Assembly (NCBI RefSeq): GCF_944384765.1
Contig: NZ_CALWUM010000009.1
Location: 1-64,000 of the forward strand
From: an uncultured Agathobaculum sp.
GTDB taxonomy: Bacteria > Bacillota > Clostridia > Oscillospirales > Butyricicoccaceae
Direction of reading: 5' to 3'
Length of the DNA: 64,000 nucleotides
Part shown: one piece after another, positions 18,721-27,469 of the stretch
How the letters are laid out: every line of letters begins with the position of its first letter
How positions within the stretch are numbered: the stretch's first letter is position 1
Translations under genes and position numbers: made by a program
The notes under the pieces: generated by a model
What the model was told of the DNA's origin: nothing
The model's database searches: none
What the model saw: the letters and a program-made list of their open reading frames with translations, nothing else

Positions 18721-19497
18721 TTATTCCCGAGCTGCCGCTCGCAGCTCCTGATAATGCGCGCGCACAGCGGCTGCCCGGCCGCAGGACATTTTGCCCTCGG
18801 TGCACACGCCGTCTACGCACGCCGGGCCGCTGTGTCCGAACAGCGTCGGCGCGACGGCATAAACCAGTTTATACATTTCCTCCGCCAGCGCTCGAATCTC
18901 CCACTGCGCGCGGTTGCAGCAGCGCAGACGGAAGAAATTGCGCAGACTGCGCACGTTGGCCGTCATCACGATGCGCGTGGTGCATGCGTTGGGCAGCACA
19001 TAGCGCGCATCCTCGATCGCGTGCTTTTCCGCCTTGCTGCGAGCCTGTTTTTCGGGCACGCCCTGCTCGAGCAGTTCGCACAGATAGCCCTCCATCAGCG
19101 TTTCGGTCAGCGCCTCATAGGTGCGCTGGTCATCCTCCATCGCCCGGATAAATTGTTCCCGTGCGGCGGGGATTTTATCAATTTCAGGCGGCACAACATA
19201 TTCAAACCCATGCTCGCGCACATAGCGCTGAGACTGCACAGAATACGACGCCATGCGGTGGCGTGTGATCTGCGCGAGCAGCGAGCGGGACACGCCCTCG
19301 ATTGCAAAGGTAAACGAGACGTGCTCAACCGGGCTCTCGTGACCGATCTCTGCCAGCATGTTGACAAAGCTTGCGGTCTTTTCCTCGGTTAATCCTTCCA
19401 TCACGCTGTCCACATCGGTCGAAGAATAGCAGTTTTTGGCCGCCGCCGCCACCAGCTTTTCCGGGTCGGGCGTATAGGCGAGCAGCTTTACTTTCAT
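18721..19497 (-). CDS. thyX: Flavin-dependent thymidylate synthase ThyX
   Basis: A 258-residue FAD-dependent enzyme that methylates dUMP to dTMP with methylene-THF and NADPH. The ThyX motif RHRX7S is intact (Arg79-His80-Arg81 to Ser89, followed by QRY), and FTFAIEGVSRSLLAQ precedes it. It is longer at the C terminus than minimal ThyX, with a Cys-containing end. Its ATG overlaps the wecG stop and AAAGGGG lies upstream. No thyA is seen in this window, so ThyX may be the main dTMP source, but that needs the whole genome. Confidence 0.96.
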   Translation of the reverse strand: MKVKLLAYTPDPEKLVAAAAKNCYSSTDVDSVMEGLTEEKTASFVNMLAEIGHESPVEHVSFTFAIEGVSRSLLAQITRHRMASYSVQSQRYVREHGFEYVVPPEIDKIPAAREQFIRAMEDDQRTYEALTETLMEGYLCELLEQGVPEKQARSKAEKHAIEDARYVLPNACTTRIVMTANVRSLRNFFRLRCCNRAQWEIRALAEEMYKLVYAVAPTLFGHSGPACVDGVCTEGKMSCGRAAAVRAHYQELRAAARE

Positions 19498-20240
19498 TTG
19501 GATGATTTCCCCTTTCTGCCGAACAGGCGCTCACGAATCACGATCAGCAAAAACTTGGGCAGCTTCATCATGCGGCCGATACGGCTGGGCTGCTTGAGCA
19601 GGCGGTAAAACCACTCCAGTCCGAGCTTGATGAAGAGATCGGGCGCGCGCTTGGATACACCCGCGAAAATGTCCAGCGAGCCGCCCAGACCGCACAGCAG
19701 CGTCGCATGCAGCTCGTCCATATATTCTGCCATGAATTTTTCCTGCTTGGGCGCACCTAGGCACACAAACACTACATCTGCGCCGCCGCAGCGATTGACC
19801 GCGTCGACCGCCTGCTGCGGGTCGGTAAAGTATCCATCATGCGTGCCGGCAATCACCAAGCCGGGATACTTGGCGCTGAGGCTTTCGCCCGCCTGCTCGG
19901 CCACGCCGGGCTTTGCCCCAAGCAGAAACAGCCGCATCTTCTCCTTGGCCATCGCAGCGGCCAGGTGCTCGGCAAATTCCACACCAGCGACCTTGCCCTG
20001 CAGCTCCTCGCCCAGGATCTTGGCCGCATAGATGATGCCGATGCCGTCCGGCAGCACAAGCGCGGCGCGATTGACGATCTCCATATAGGCGCTGTCCTGC
20101 CGGCACAGCTCGACGATCTCCGGGTTGGGCGTTACCACATAGCCCTTTTCCTGCGCACGCAGGCGGCCCATCGCGATGTCGATCGCCTGATCCATGGTGA
20201 CGGCGTGAAAATGCACACCGAGAATAGAAGCGGTTTTCAT
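19494..20240 (-). CDS. WecG/TagA/CpsF family N-acetylmannosaminyltransferase
   Basis: A 248-residue GT26-family glycosyltransferase. It has the family start ILGVHFHAVTMDQAI, TPNPEIV, LPDGIGIIYAAK, the conserved VFVCLGAPKQEKFM and a basic C-terminal tail (RLKQPSRIGRMMKLPKF) that attaches to the membrane. TagA-type members add ManNAc to undecaprenyl-PP-GlcNAc, making the wall teichoic acid linkage unit. TagO and MnaA homologues are encoded about 27 kb away in this window, so the pathway is plausible. Start ATG 20240 has AGGAGATACC upstream and is preferred over the longer frame. It is the first gene of the long operon. Confidence 0.92.
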   Translation of the reverse strand: MKTASILGVHFHAVTMDQAIDIAMGRLRAQEKGYVVTPNPEIVELCRQDSAYMEIVNRAALVLPDGIGIIYAAKILGEELQGKVAGVEFAEHLAAAMAKEKMRLFLLGAKPGVAEQAGESLSAKYPGLVIAGTHDGYFTDPQQAVDAVNRCGGADVVFVCLGAPKQEKFMAEYMDELHATLLCGLGGSLDIFAGVSKRAPDLFIKLGLEWFYRLLKQPSRIGRMMKLPKFLLIVIRERLFGRKGKSSK

Positions 20241-20298
20241 GCTGGTATCTCCTGTGATCCTACATAGTAATCGAGCGTAAATACTCAAAATCTATTTT

Positions 20299-20327
20299 AT
20301 TATAGCGCACAAGCGCCCAAATCGCAA
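20299..20327 (-). promoter_or_regulatory. Promoter of the wecG-thyX-...-U32 operon
   Basis: On the minus strand TTGCGA (20327-20322) and TATAAT (20304-20299) are 17 bp apart. It drives the nine-gene operon ending at the terminator near 12540. Confidence 0.8.
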
Positions 20328-20369
20328 GTCTGCATGCCGGAATCCTATCTGATTCGGAAAAATGATGTA

Positions 20370-20396
20370 AAAAGCCAGGCGATACGCCTGACTTTT
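20370..20396. terminator. Intrinsic terminator after the holin-like gene
   Basis: The stem AGTCAGGC/GCCTGGCT (read on the minus strand) is followed by a T run. It separates the holin-like gene from the wecG promoter. Confidence 0.75.
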
Positions 20397-20403
20397 GGTG
20401 TTT

Positions 20404-20724
20404 TTATTCTTTTTTGTCCTCATCCTCACCGGAGGTGCCGCCGCCGCGTCCCCGATGCGCGAGCATTTCATTGAGGGACACCGCCACCCCGGTGCACAGG
20501 ATGCCCTGCACCAGCCCCTCAAACAGCGCCGCCGCCCAGTTGTCGAAATCCCCATAGCGGGAGCCCGCGGAAAGGCAGGCCAGTACGACACCGCAGCCGG
20601 TCAGCGCAAGCGGGATAAACTGGTTCGGGAAGCGTTTGACCGCTTTGAGCGCCCGCCCCAGGCAGAAAAGCACCGCCGCGAGGATCGCGTAGTCCGCCTG
20701 GATATACTGCGTCAACTGCTCCAT
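20404..20724 (-). CDS. Holin-like small membrane protein
   Basis: A 106-residue protein with three or four hydrophobic segments (ADYAILAAVLFCLGRAL, FIPLALTGCGVVLACL, LFEGLVQGILCTGVAVSL) and a charged C-terminal tail rich in Asp/Glu/Lys. This pattern matches phage holins of the Phage_holin_5_2/Hol44 type. No endolysin or other phage gene is adjacent, so it is either a domesticated holin or a membrane protein sharing the fold. ATG 20724 has GGAGG eight bases upstream; GTG 20733 is too close to it. It has its own terminator. Confidence 0.65.
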   Translation of the reverse strand: MEQLTQYIQADYAILAAVLFCLGRALKAVKRFPNQFIPLALTGCGVVLACLSAGSRYGDFDNWAAALFEGLVQGILCTGVAVSLNEMLAHRGRGGGTSGEDEDKKE

Positions 20725-20770
20725 GGCATTCACCTCCGCTTCATTTTATGCGGCGCCGCAGGCGCAGGCG

Positions 20771-20805
20771 AAAAAAAAGAAACGCAGGTCATCCCTGCGT
20801 TTCTT
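20771..20805 (-). terminator. Intrinsic terminator of the leu operon
   Basis: On the minus strand AAACGCAGG pairs with CCTGCGTTT around a short loop, followed by eight T residues. It lies just after leuB. Confidence 0.85.
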
Positions 20806-20831
20806 GCGGAAGCATGCCAGTATGGTTCTTG

Positions 20832-21908
20832 TTACAGCTGTGCGCGGATCAGCTCGCCCATCTCGCTGGTGGAGAGCGCCTTCTCGCCCTTTGCGGCGAT
20901 ATCCGCGGTGCGGTGGCCGGCGTCGAGCACGGCCTCGACCGCATTTTCAATCGCAGCGGCCTCGTCCATCAGGCCGAAGGAGTAGCGCAGCATCATGGCG
21001 CAGGACAGGATGGTCGCGATCGGATTGGCGATGCCCTTGCCCGCGATGTCGGGCGCAGAGCCGTGGATCGGCTCATACATACCCTTGCCGGTCTCGTTCA
21101 TCGAAGCGGAGGGCAGCATACCGATCGACCCCGTGATCATGGACGCCTCGTCCGACAGGATGTCGCCGAACAGGTTGCCGGTCACGATTACATCGAACTG
21201 GCCCGGATTGCGCACCAGCTGCATCGCGCAGTTGTCCACATACATATCCGTGTATTCCACTTCAGGATACTCGTCCTTGATGCGGTGCATGGTCTCACGC
21301 CAGACGCGGCTGGTTTCGAGCACGTTCGCCTTATCGACCGAGCAGACCTTCTTATTCCGCTTCATGGCCATTTCAAACGCGCGGCGGCCGATGCGCTCGA
21401 CCTCGTAGACCGAGTAGTTCATATCGTCTGCACCCGTCTCGCCCCAGCCCTTTTCGCTCTCGCGGCGATAGTGCTTGCCGAAGTATACGTCGCCAGTCAG
21501 CTCACGGCAGACCAGAATGTCAAAGCCGTTCCCGATGATTTCGGGCTTGATCGGACAGGCGTCCGCAAGCGCCTTGTGCATCTGCGCGGGACGCAGGTTG
21601 ACAAACAGGCCGAGCGCAGAGCGCAGGCCAAGCAGTGCCTTTTCCGGACGCTTTTCCGAGGGCACTTCGTCCCACTTGGGGCCGCCGACCGCGCCGAGCA
21701 GCACCGAGTCCGCCTGTTTGCAGATCTCGATGGTTTCTTCGGTCAGCGGGATGCCGTTGGCGTCAATCGAACAGCCGCCCGCGAGCACTTCCTGATAGTG
21801 GAAGGTGTGACCAAACTTTTCTCCCACTTTATCGAGCACCTTCATGGCCTCGGTGACAATCTCCGGGCCGATGCCGTCGCCCTTGACGACCGCAATATTG
21901 TATTCCAT
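20832..21908 (-). CDS. leuB: 3-isopropylmalate dehydrogenase
   Basis: A 358-residue NAD-dependent enzyme that oxidises and decarboxylates 3-isopropylmalate in leucine synthesis. It begins YNIAVVKGDGIGPEIV. It has GLRSALGLFVNLRPAQ, the substrate loop VCRELTGDVYFG, YTDMYVDNCAMQLVRNP and the NAD-site segment GSIGMLPSASMNETG followed by EPIHGSAPDIAGKG. Length is normal. It is the last gene of leuACDB, five bases after leuD, and is followed by a terminator. Confidence 0.97.
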   Translation of the reverse strand: MEYNIAVVKGDGIGPEIVTEAMKVLDKVGEKFGHTFHYQEVLAGGCSIDANGIPLTEETIEICKQADSVLLGAVGGPKWDEVPSEKRPEKALLGLRSALGLFVNLRPAQMHKALADACPIKPEIIGNGFDILVCRELTGDVYFGKHYRRESEKGWGETGADDMNYSVYEVERIGRRAFEMAMKRNKKVCSVDKANVLETSRVWRETMHRIKDEYPEVEYTDMYVDNCAMQLVRNPGQFDVIVTGNLFGDILSDEASMITGSIGMLPSASMNETGKGMYEPIHGSAPDIAGKGIANPIATILSCAMMLRYSFGLMDEAAAIENAVEAVLDAGHRTADIAAKGEKALSTSEMGELIRAQL

Positions 21909-21913
21909 TGGGC

Positions 21914-22405
21914 TTACTCCCCTCTTTCCTTAAGCGACTTGAGCAGACCGCCCGCCTGGATGATGTTCTGGATGAACGGCGGGAAGGCTGCCGCCTGATA
22001 GCTCTCGCCTTTGGTCTCGTTGGTGATGACGCCGGTGTCGAAATCGATCGACACAGTATCGCCGTCGTCAATGCCGTTTGCCGCCGCCTCGCACTCGAGG
22101 ATGGGCAGACCGATATTGATGGCGTTGCGGTAGAAAATGCGCGCAAACGAGGAGGCAATGACGCAGGATACGCCGTTCTCCTTAAGCACGAGCGGCGCAT
22201 GCTCACGCGACGAGCCGCAGCCGAAGTTGCGCGTTGCCACGACGATGTCGCCCGGGTGCATCTTTTTCACGAAATCCGCGTCGATATCCTCCATCGCATG
22301 GGTCGCCAGCTCCTTTGGATCGGCGATGTTCAGATAGCGCGCGGGGATGATAACATCGGTATCGACGTTATCCCCGTATTTGAAAACTCTGCCTTTTGCA
22401 TTCAT
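21914..22405 (-). CDS. leuD: 3-isopropylmalate dehydratase small subunit
   Basis: A 163-residue small (swivel) subunit that pairs with LeuC to isomerise 2- to 3-isopropylmalate. The N terminus [18 protein letters not shown] and [12 protein letters not shown], the substrate-binding loop, are intact. The short length puts it in the archaeal-type/HacB-like class, matching the LeuC next to it. GGAGGAAACC precedes the ATG. Confidence 0.96.
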   Translation of the reverse strand: MNAKGRVFKYGDNVDTDVIIPARYLNIADPKELATHAMEDIDADFVKKMHPGDIVVATRNFGCGSSREHAPLVLKENGVSCVIASSFARIFYRNAINIGLPILECEAAANGIDDGDTVSIDFDTGVITNETKGESYQAAAFPPFIQNIIQAGGLLKSLKERGE

Positions 22406-22421
22406 GGTGCGGTTTCCTCCC

Positions 22422-23684
22422 TTACTTCAGCTCGTCCGGCGCGCAGATATAGCCAGCAACAGCACTTGCCGCCGCCACAGCCGGGCTCGCCAGATAAATT
22501 TCCGAGGTGATATGACCCATACGGCCGACAAAGTTGCGGTTGGTGGTCGAAACCGCCTTTTCTCCATGCGCCAAGATGCCCATATGACCGCCCAGGCACG
22601 GGCCGCAGGTCGGGGTGGAAACAATCGCGCCCGCCTGGATAAAGATCTTCGCCAGACCCTCCTCGATGCACTGGAGGTAAACCTCCTGTGTGGCGGGGAT
22701 GACGATGGTGCGCACGTTCGGATTGACGTGACGGCCTTTGAGGATCTCGGCCGCAACGCGCATATCGTCAATACGGCCGTTGGTGCACGAGCCGATAACC
22801 GACTGCTGGATCTCGATATGGCCGAGATCATCGATGGTCTTGGTGTTCTCGGGCAGGTGCGGGCATGCGACCGTCGGGCGGAGGGCGGACAGGTCGATCT
22901 CGATCTCCTGCTCGTACGCTGCATCCGCATCCGCCTCAAACACGGTGATATCGCGGTGCACGCGGTCCTTGATGTACGCCATAGTCTTGTCGTCGACCGG
23001 GAAAATTCCGTTCTTCGCACCCGCTTCGATCGCCATGTTGCAGATCGTAAAACGGTCATCCATGGAAAGGGACTGGACGCCCTCACCTACAAACTCCATG
23101 GATTTATAGAGTGCGCCGTCCACGCCGATCTTGCCGATGATGTGCAGGATGACGTCCTTGCCAGACACCCACGGACTCAGCTTGCCTTTGAGCACAAACT
23201 TGATCGCGCCCGGCACCTTAAACCACGCCTTGCCAGTCGCCATGCCGGCGGCAAGGTCGGTCGAACCGACGCCGGTCGAAAATGCGCCCAGCGCGCCATA
23301 GGTGCAGGTGTGGCTGTCCGCGCCGATGATGAGCTCACCCGGGGCGGTCAGGCCTTTTTCGGGCAGCAGCGCATGCTCAATACCCATCGAGCCGACGTCA
23401 AAAAAGTTGACGATGTTATATTTCTTTGCAAATTCGCGGCAGGTCAGGCACTGCTCTGCGGATTTAATGTCCTTATTCGGTGCAAAATGATCCATGACGA
23501 GCGCAATTTTGGTATTGTCGAACACCTTGTCAAAGCCCGCCTTCTCCATTTCGCGGATTGCAACCGGACCGGTGATGTCGTTGGCCAGCGTCAGGTCGAC
23601 GTTCGCCTCAATCAGCTGCCCGGCGGTTACGCTGTCAAGCCCCGCGTGTTTCGCGAGGATCTTCTGCGTCATTGTCATGCCCAT
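22422..23684 (-). CDS. leuC: 3-isopropylmalate dehydratase large subunit
   Basis: A 420-residue aconitase-family subunit with a [4Fe-4S] cluster. The start [28 protein letters not shown], the cluster cysteines (Cys in SHTCT, in IGSCTNGR and in TCGPCLGGH) and the ending [11 protein letters not shown] are typical of the shorter LeuC class that works with a separate small subunit. GGAGGAATCC precedes the start. It lies 21 bp after leuA. Confidence 0.97.
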   Translation of the reverse strand: MGMTMTQKILAKHAGLDSVTAGQLIEANVDLTLANDITGPVAIREMEKAGFDKVFDNTKIALVMDHFAPNKDIKSAEQCLTCREFAKKYNIVNFFDVGSMGIEHALLPEKGLTAPGELIIGADSHTCTYGALGAFSTGVGSTDLAAGMATGKAWFKVPGAIKFVLKGKLSPWVSGKDVILHIIGKIGVDGALYKSMEFVGEGVQSLSMDDRFTICNMAIEAGAKNGIFPVDDKTMAYIKDRVHRDITVFEADADAAYEQEIEIDLSALRPTVACPHLPENTKTIDDLGHIEIQQSVIGSCTNGRIDDMRVAAEILKGRHVNPNVRTIVIPATQEVYLQCIEEGLAKIFIQAGAIVSTPTCGPCLGGHMGILAHGEKAVSTTNRNFVGRMGHITSEIYLASPAVAAASAVAGYICAPDELK

Positions 23685-23705
23685 AACAGTGGATTCCTCC
23701 TGCTC

Positions 23706-25214
23706 TCAGTCGATAAAATACTTGTTGATGCCGTTGATATACGCCTTGATCGAGGCCTCGATCACGTCGGTCGATACGCCGCGGCCGGTCACCATCTCGC
23801 CGCCGTCGATGCTGATCTTGGCGATTGCTTCCGCCTGCGCATCCTCGCCGTCAGTCATCGAACGCAGCGAGTAGTCCTCCAGCTCGATGTTTTTGCCAAC
23901 GATCTTGTTGATCGCATGGAAGGCCGCGTTGATCGGGCCGTCGGAAGCCGCCGCGCGCTCGAACATCTCGTCGCCCTTCTTGACGCGGATCACCGCGGTC
24001 GAGGTGATCGTGTTGCCCGAATTGATCACGAAGCGGTCAAGCGTGTAGCGCTCCTCGCCGGAAACCGGCACCGCGCCGACCAGCGCTTCCAGGTCGCGGT
24101 CCTTGATGACCTTTTTCTTGTCCGCCAAAATCTTGAACTTCTCGAAGGTCTTGTCGAGCTTTTCCTTATCCAGCGTATAGCCCAGCTCGCGCAGGCGGTC
24201 TTCGAACGCATGACGGCCGGAATGCTTACCCAGCACGATCGCGTTCTTCGGGATACCGACCGACTCGGGCGTCATGATCTCGTAAGTCTGCTTGTTGGCC
24301 AGCACGCCATGCTGGTGTATGCCGGACTCGTGCGCGAATGCGTTTGCGCCGACGATCGGCTTGGTCGGGGCGACCGCCACGCCGGTGATGGTCTGGATCA
24401 TGCGGCTGGCGCGGTAGATCTGGGTGGTCTCGATGTTGCAGGCGATACCGAAGTGGTCCGCGCGCGTCTTGAGTGCCATGACGCACTCCTCCATCGAGGC
24501 GTTGCCCGCGCGCTCGCCAATGCCGTTGATCGTGCATTCGATCTGGTCAATGCCCGCCTCGACGCCAGCCAGCGAGTTGGCAACCGCCATACCCAGGTCG
24601 TTATGCATATGGCAGGACAGAATGACGTTTTCAATGCCCTCGGTGTGCTCGCGCAGATACTTGATGCGCGCGGCGTATTCCTCAGGAACCATATAGCCGA
24701 CCGTGTCCGGAATATTGATCGTGGTCGCGCCTGCCTTGATCGCGGTTTCCACCACGCGGCACAGGAAGTCCAGATCCGAACGGGTTGCATCCTCGGCGGA
24801 AAACTCGATGTCGCTGCAATACTTCTTGGCGTAGGCCACGTTGTGTGCAACCGACTCAATGACCTCTTCCGGCGTCATCTTGAGCTTATACTGCATGTGC
24901 ACAGGCGAAGTCGCCAGGAAGGTGTGGATGCGGGCGGATTCTGCGCGGCGAATGGAGTTCCATGCTGCGTCGATGTCCTTTTCCACGCAGCGCGCGAGCG
25001 AACAGATAGTCGCGCCGCGGACATTGTCCGCAATCGCGGCGATCGCTGCCGCGTCGCCGGGCGAGGCGATGGCAAAGCCGGCCTCAATGATATCCACCTT
25101 CAGCGCTTCAAGCTGCTTGGCAACCTCGATCTTTTCATTCAGGTTCATGCTGCAGCCAGGGGACTGCTCGCCGTCACGCAGGGTGGTGTCAAAAATTCGA
25201 ATTGTTCTACCCAT
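23706..25214 (-). CDS. leuA: 2-isopropylmalate synthase
   Basis: A 502-residue enzyme that condenses acetyl-CoA with 2-oxoisovalerate, the committed and leucine-inhibited step. It has the HMG-CoA-lyase-like barrel with IFDTTLRDGEQSPG, the metal-binding CHMHNDLGMAVANSL, INGIGERAGNASMEE and HESGIHQHGVLAN. The C-terminal LeuA allosteric domain is complete. It is the first gene of the operon, controlled by the T-box leader upstream. Confidence 0.97.
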   Translation of the reverse strand: MGRTIRIFDTTLRDGEQSPGCSMNLNEKIEVAKQLEALKVDIIEAGFAIASPGDAAAIAAIADNVRGATICSLARCVEKDIDAAWNSIRRAESARIHTFLATSPVHMQYKLKMTPEEVIESVAHNVAYAKKYCSDIEFSAEDATRSDLDFLCRVVETAIKAGATTINIPDTVGYMVPEEYAARIKYLREHTEGIENVILSCHMHNDLGMAVANSLAGVEAGIDQIECTINGIGERAGNASMEECVMALKTRADHFGIACNIETTQIYRASRMIQTITGVAVAPTKPIVGANAFAHESGIHQHGVLANKQTYEIMTPESVGIPKNAIVLGKHSGRHAFEDRLRELGYTLDKEKLDKTFEKFKILADKKKVIKDRDLEALVGAVPVSGEERYTLDRFVINSGNTITSTAVIRVKKGDEMFERAAASDGPINAAFHAINKIVGKNIELEDYSLRSMTDGEDAQAEAIAKISIDGGEMVTGRGVSTDVIEASIKAYINGINKYFID

Positions 25215-25255
25215 TTTCTTGTCCTCACTTTCAGATGGTTTGGGTCCTCAGGGAC

Positions 25256-25526
25256 AAAAAAAGCTTCGTCCCTTAATCAACATTAAGAGACGAAGCGAAG
25301 CTCCGCGGTACCACTCTTGTTGCCGCATAATACGGCCACTCAGCGCGCATCCAGCAATGCGCTGCCCCTGTAACGGTGGGCATCCGTTCCGACCTACCGG
25401 CATTACGCTTTCAGCAGACAGCTCCCGGGCGAGTTTCACCGTTTCCTGACGCTGCCTTACACCACCCGGCAGCTCTCTGCGGACAGGGACGCGGTTACTT
25501 TACCTGTTCATCACATTTTTCAATCT
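25256..25526 (-). ncRNA. Leucine T-box leader (tRNA-sensing riboswitch)
   Basis: On the minus strand the leader contains the AGAGAG element and a distal stem CTGCC/GGCAG of Stem I. The specifier CTC (25433-25431, a Leu codon) is followed by six bases and GAGC, the standard spacing. The canonical T-box AAGAGTGGTACCGCGG lies at 25318-25303. The terminator GCTTCGTC...GACGAAGC with TTTTTTT lies at 25296-25256. Uncharged tRNA-Leu(GAG) would stabilise the antiterminator and allow leuACDB transcription. The ends of the leader are approximate. Confidence 0.93.
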
Positions 25527-25532
25527 GTATCT

Positions 25533-25562
25533 ATCTTAATCCTGTCCCTGCCAGGTTGTCAA
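25533..25562 (-). promoter_or_regulatory. Promoter of the T-box/leuACDB transcript
   Basis: On the minus strand a perfect TTGACA (25562-25557) is 18 bp from TAAGAT (25538-25533). Transcription would start near 25526. Confidence 0.8.
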
Positions 25563-25599
25563 GAGTTTTTTTAATTTTCTTCCGTCCCTGCTGCCCGGC

Positions 25600-25628
25600 T
25601 TGCGAAAACGCCCGTAATCTGGTATAGT
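25600..25628 (+). promoter_or_regulatory. Promoter of the symporter/PAP2/flippase operon
   Basis: TTGCGA (25600-25605) and TATAGT (25623-25628) are 17 bp apart, ahead of the GTG start at 25674. Confidence 0.75.
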
Positions 25629-25673
25629 AGAACAAACTGTACCAAGAAAACAAAAAAGAGGAGTAGTATTTAA

Positions 25674-26861
25674 GTGAAACAACTGGGATTGCTGATCCGT
25701 CTGATCATCGGTATCATCGCCGGCACCATCATCGGTCTGTCCGGCGGGTGGCTGGGTATCGCTGATTCTGCTGGCTTTATCGCCGTCATCCGCGCATTTG
25801 CGACATTCACGTCGCTGTTTTCCACCTTCCTGTCCTTTATGATCCCGCTGATCATCATTGCGTTTGTCACAGTCGGCATGGCAGAACTGGGCAAAAAAGC
25901 AAACCGCCTGTTCCTGCTGACGCTCGGCCTGGCGTACGGTACGACGGTCGCGTCCGGCTTTATCACCTTTTTCATCGGCCGGGTCACGCTGCCCTCGCTC
26001 ATCCAGCCGATCACGGGCGATGTGCTTGAGAGCAACGCATTTGAGCCGTTTTTCACCATCGAGGTCGAGCCGCTTTTCGGCGTCATGACCGCGCTTGTGC
26101 TTGCCTTTGTGCTTGGCATCGGCATGGCCAACCTGCAGGGCAATTCCATGCTCAATGTGTTCCGCGACTTGCAGAAAATTGTCTCGGGCGTGCTCGCGCG
26201 CATCATTATCCCGCTCATCCCGGTGCACATCGCGGGCCTGTTTGCGGGCATCGCAGCGGAGGGCCGCCTGTTTGCCACCATTAAGATGTTTGCCTCGCTG
26301 TTTGTCATCATCCTGATTTTGCAGGTGCTGTATATCTTCTCGCAGTTCGGGCTGGCAAGCATTGTGTGCCGCAAAAACCACATCAAGAGCATGAAAAACA
26401 TTATCCCGGCGTATTTCACCGCGCTGGGCACCCAGTCAAGCGCCTCGACCATCCCGATCGCGCTCAACTGTGCCTATAATAATAACGTCAGCCGCGACGT
26501 GGCTGACTTCGTGATTCCGCTGTGCGCGACCATCAACTTAAACGGCGACACGATCTGCCTGACGCTCGGCTCGATGGGTATTATGCTCGCCAGCGGCATG
26601 GAGCCGACGCTTGCGCTGTTTGCGCCCTTCATTATGATGCTGGGCGTCACCATGGTGGCGGCGCCTGGCGTGCCCGGCGGCGGCGTTATGTCCGCTCTGG
26701 GCCTTATCACCTCCATGCTGGGCTTCACCGAGCCGATGCAGCAGCTGATCATCGCACTGCACTTCTCGCAGGACAGCTTCGGCACAGCGACCAACGTCAC
26801 CGGCGACCAGGCGATTGCGCTGATTGTGGACAAGGTAGACCACAGCAGCAAGGACAACTGA
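25674..26861 (+). CDS. Dicarboxylate/amino acid:cation symporter (DAACS family)
   Basis: A 395-residue membrane transporter of the glutamate/dicarboxylate/serine symporter family. About eight transmembrane helices plus the two re-entrant loops can be followed. The serine-rich hairpin is GTQSSASTIPIAL, the NMDGT-like unwound helix 7 is INLNGDTICLTLG, and the second hairpin is APGVPGGGVMSALG. The substrate is not decidable between dicarboxylates and small amino acids. The start is GTG 25674, about ten bases after GAGGAG. It is the first gene of a plus-strand operon with PAP2 and a flippase. Confidence 0.92.
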   Translation: MKQLGLLIRLIIGIIAGTIIGLSGGWLGIADSAGFIAVIRAFATFTSLFSTFLSFMIPLIIIAFVTVGMAELGKKANRLFLLTLGLAYGTTVASGFITFFIGRVTLPSLIQPITGDVLESNAFEPFFTIEVEPLFGVMTALVLAFVLGIGMANLQGNSMLNVFRDLQKIVSGVLARIIIPLIPVHIAGLFAGIAAEGRLFATIKMFASLFVIILILQVLYIFSQFGLASIVCRKNHIKSMKNIIPAYFTALGTQSSASTIPIALNCAYNNNVSRDVADFVIPLCATINLNGDTICLTLGSMGIMLASGMEPTLALFAPFIMMLGVTMVAAPGVPGGGVMSALGLITSMLGFTEPMQQLIIALHFSQDSFGTATNVTGDQAIALIVDKVDHSSKDN

Positions 26862-26896
26862 CGATTGACCGTATCACTGCCAAGGGGGGGAGCACG

Positions 26897-27469
26897 ATGG
26901 ATATTCTGCTTGACATCATCCATACCTTTGACTATGAGTTTCTCGCATTGATCGCCGACCACTGGCGCGGCGGCCTGTCCGACACGGTCTGGACCGTGAT
27001 CTCCATGCTGGGCAACGGCGGTGCACTGTGGATTGTGACTGCGGTGGTGCTGCTGTTTTTCCGCAAAACACGGCGCGCCGGTGCGGCAATGCTGGTTGCG
27101 CTGCTGATTGGCCTGCTGGTTGGCAATGTGCTGATCAAGGAATGGGTCATGCGGCCGCGCCCCTTTGTCACCCACTCTGACCTGACCGCCCTGCTCGATC
27201 CGGGCGATCAGTGGTCCTTCCCCTCGGCGCATACGTTGTCCGGCTTTGCAGCGGCGACTGCGCTGTGGTTCTTCCATCGCAAATCTTCGATCCTGGCCTA
27301 TCTGGCGGCGTCGCTCATCGCGTTCTCCCGCCTGTATGCCAGCGTGCATTACCCCACTGATATCCTGGCCGGTGTGCTGCTGGGGATTTTGTGCGGGCTG
27401 GCTGCCGGATGGCTGACCGACCGCGTAGCCGACCGCATCCATACCATCCGCCTGAGAAAGGGTAACTGA
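26897..27469 (+). CDS. PAP2 family membrane phosphatase
   Basis: A 190-residue polytopic membrane phosphatase. All three PAP2 motifs are intact: KEWVMRPRP, FPSAHTLSG and SRLYASVHYPTDILAG. Family members dephosphorylate undecaprenyl pyrophosphate (BcrC type) or phosphatidylglycerol phosphate. Co-transcription with a polysaccharide flippase makes the undecaprenyl role more likely. ATG 26897 follows a strong AGGGGGGG site. The stop TGA abuts the next gene's ATG. Confidence 0.92.
   Translation: MDILLDIIHTFDYEFLALIADHWRGGLSDTVWTVISMLGNGGALWIVTAVVLLFFRKTRRAGAAMLVALLIGLLVGNVLIKEWVMRPRPFVTHSDLTALLDPGDQWSFPSAHTLSGFAAATALWFFHRKSSILAYLAASLIAFSRLYASVHYPTDILAGVLLGILCGLAAGWLTDRVADRIHTIRLRKGN

Noticed and set aside
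22347..25286. 979-codon plus-strand open frame over leuA-leuC
   Set aside because: No start signal or domains; it mirrors two enzymes with full catalytic motifs and is an effect of codon bias.
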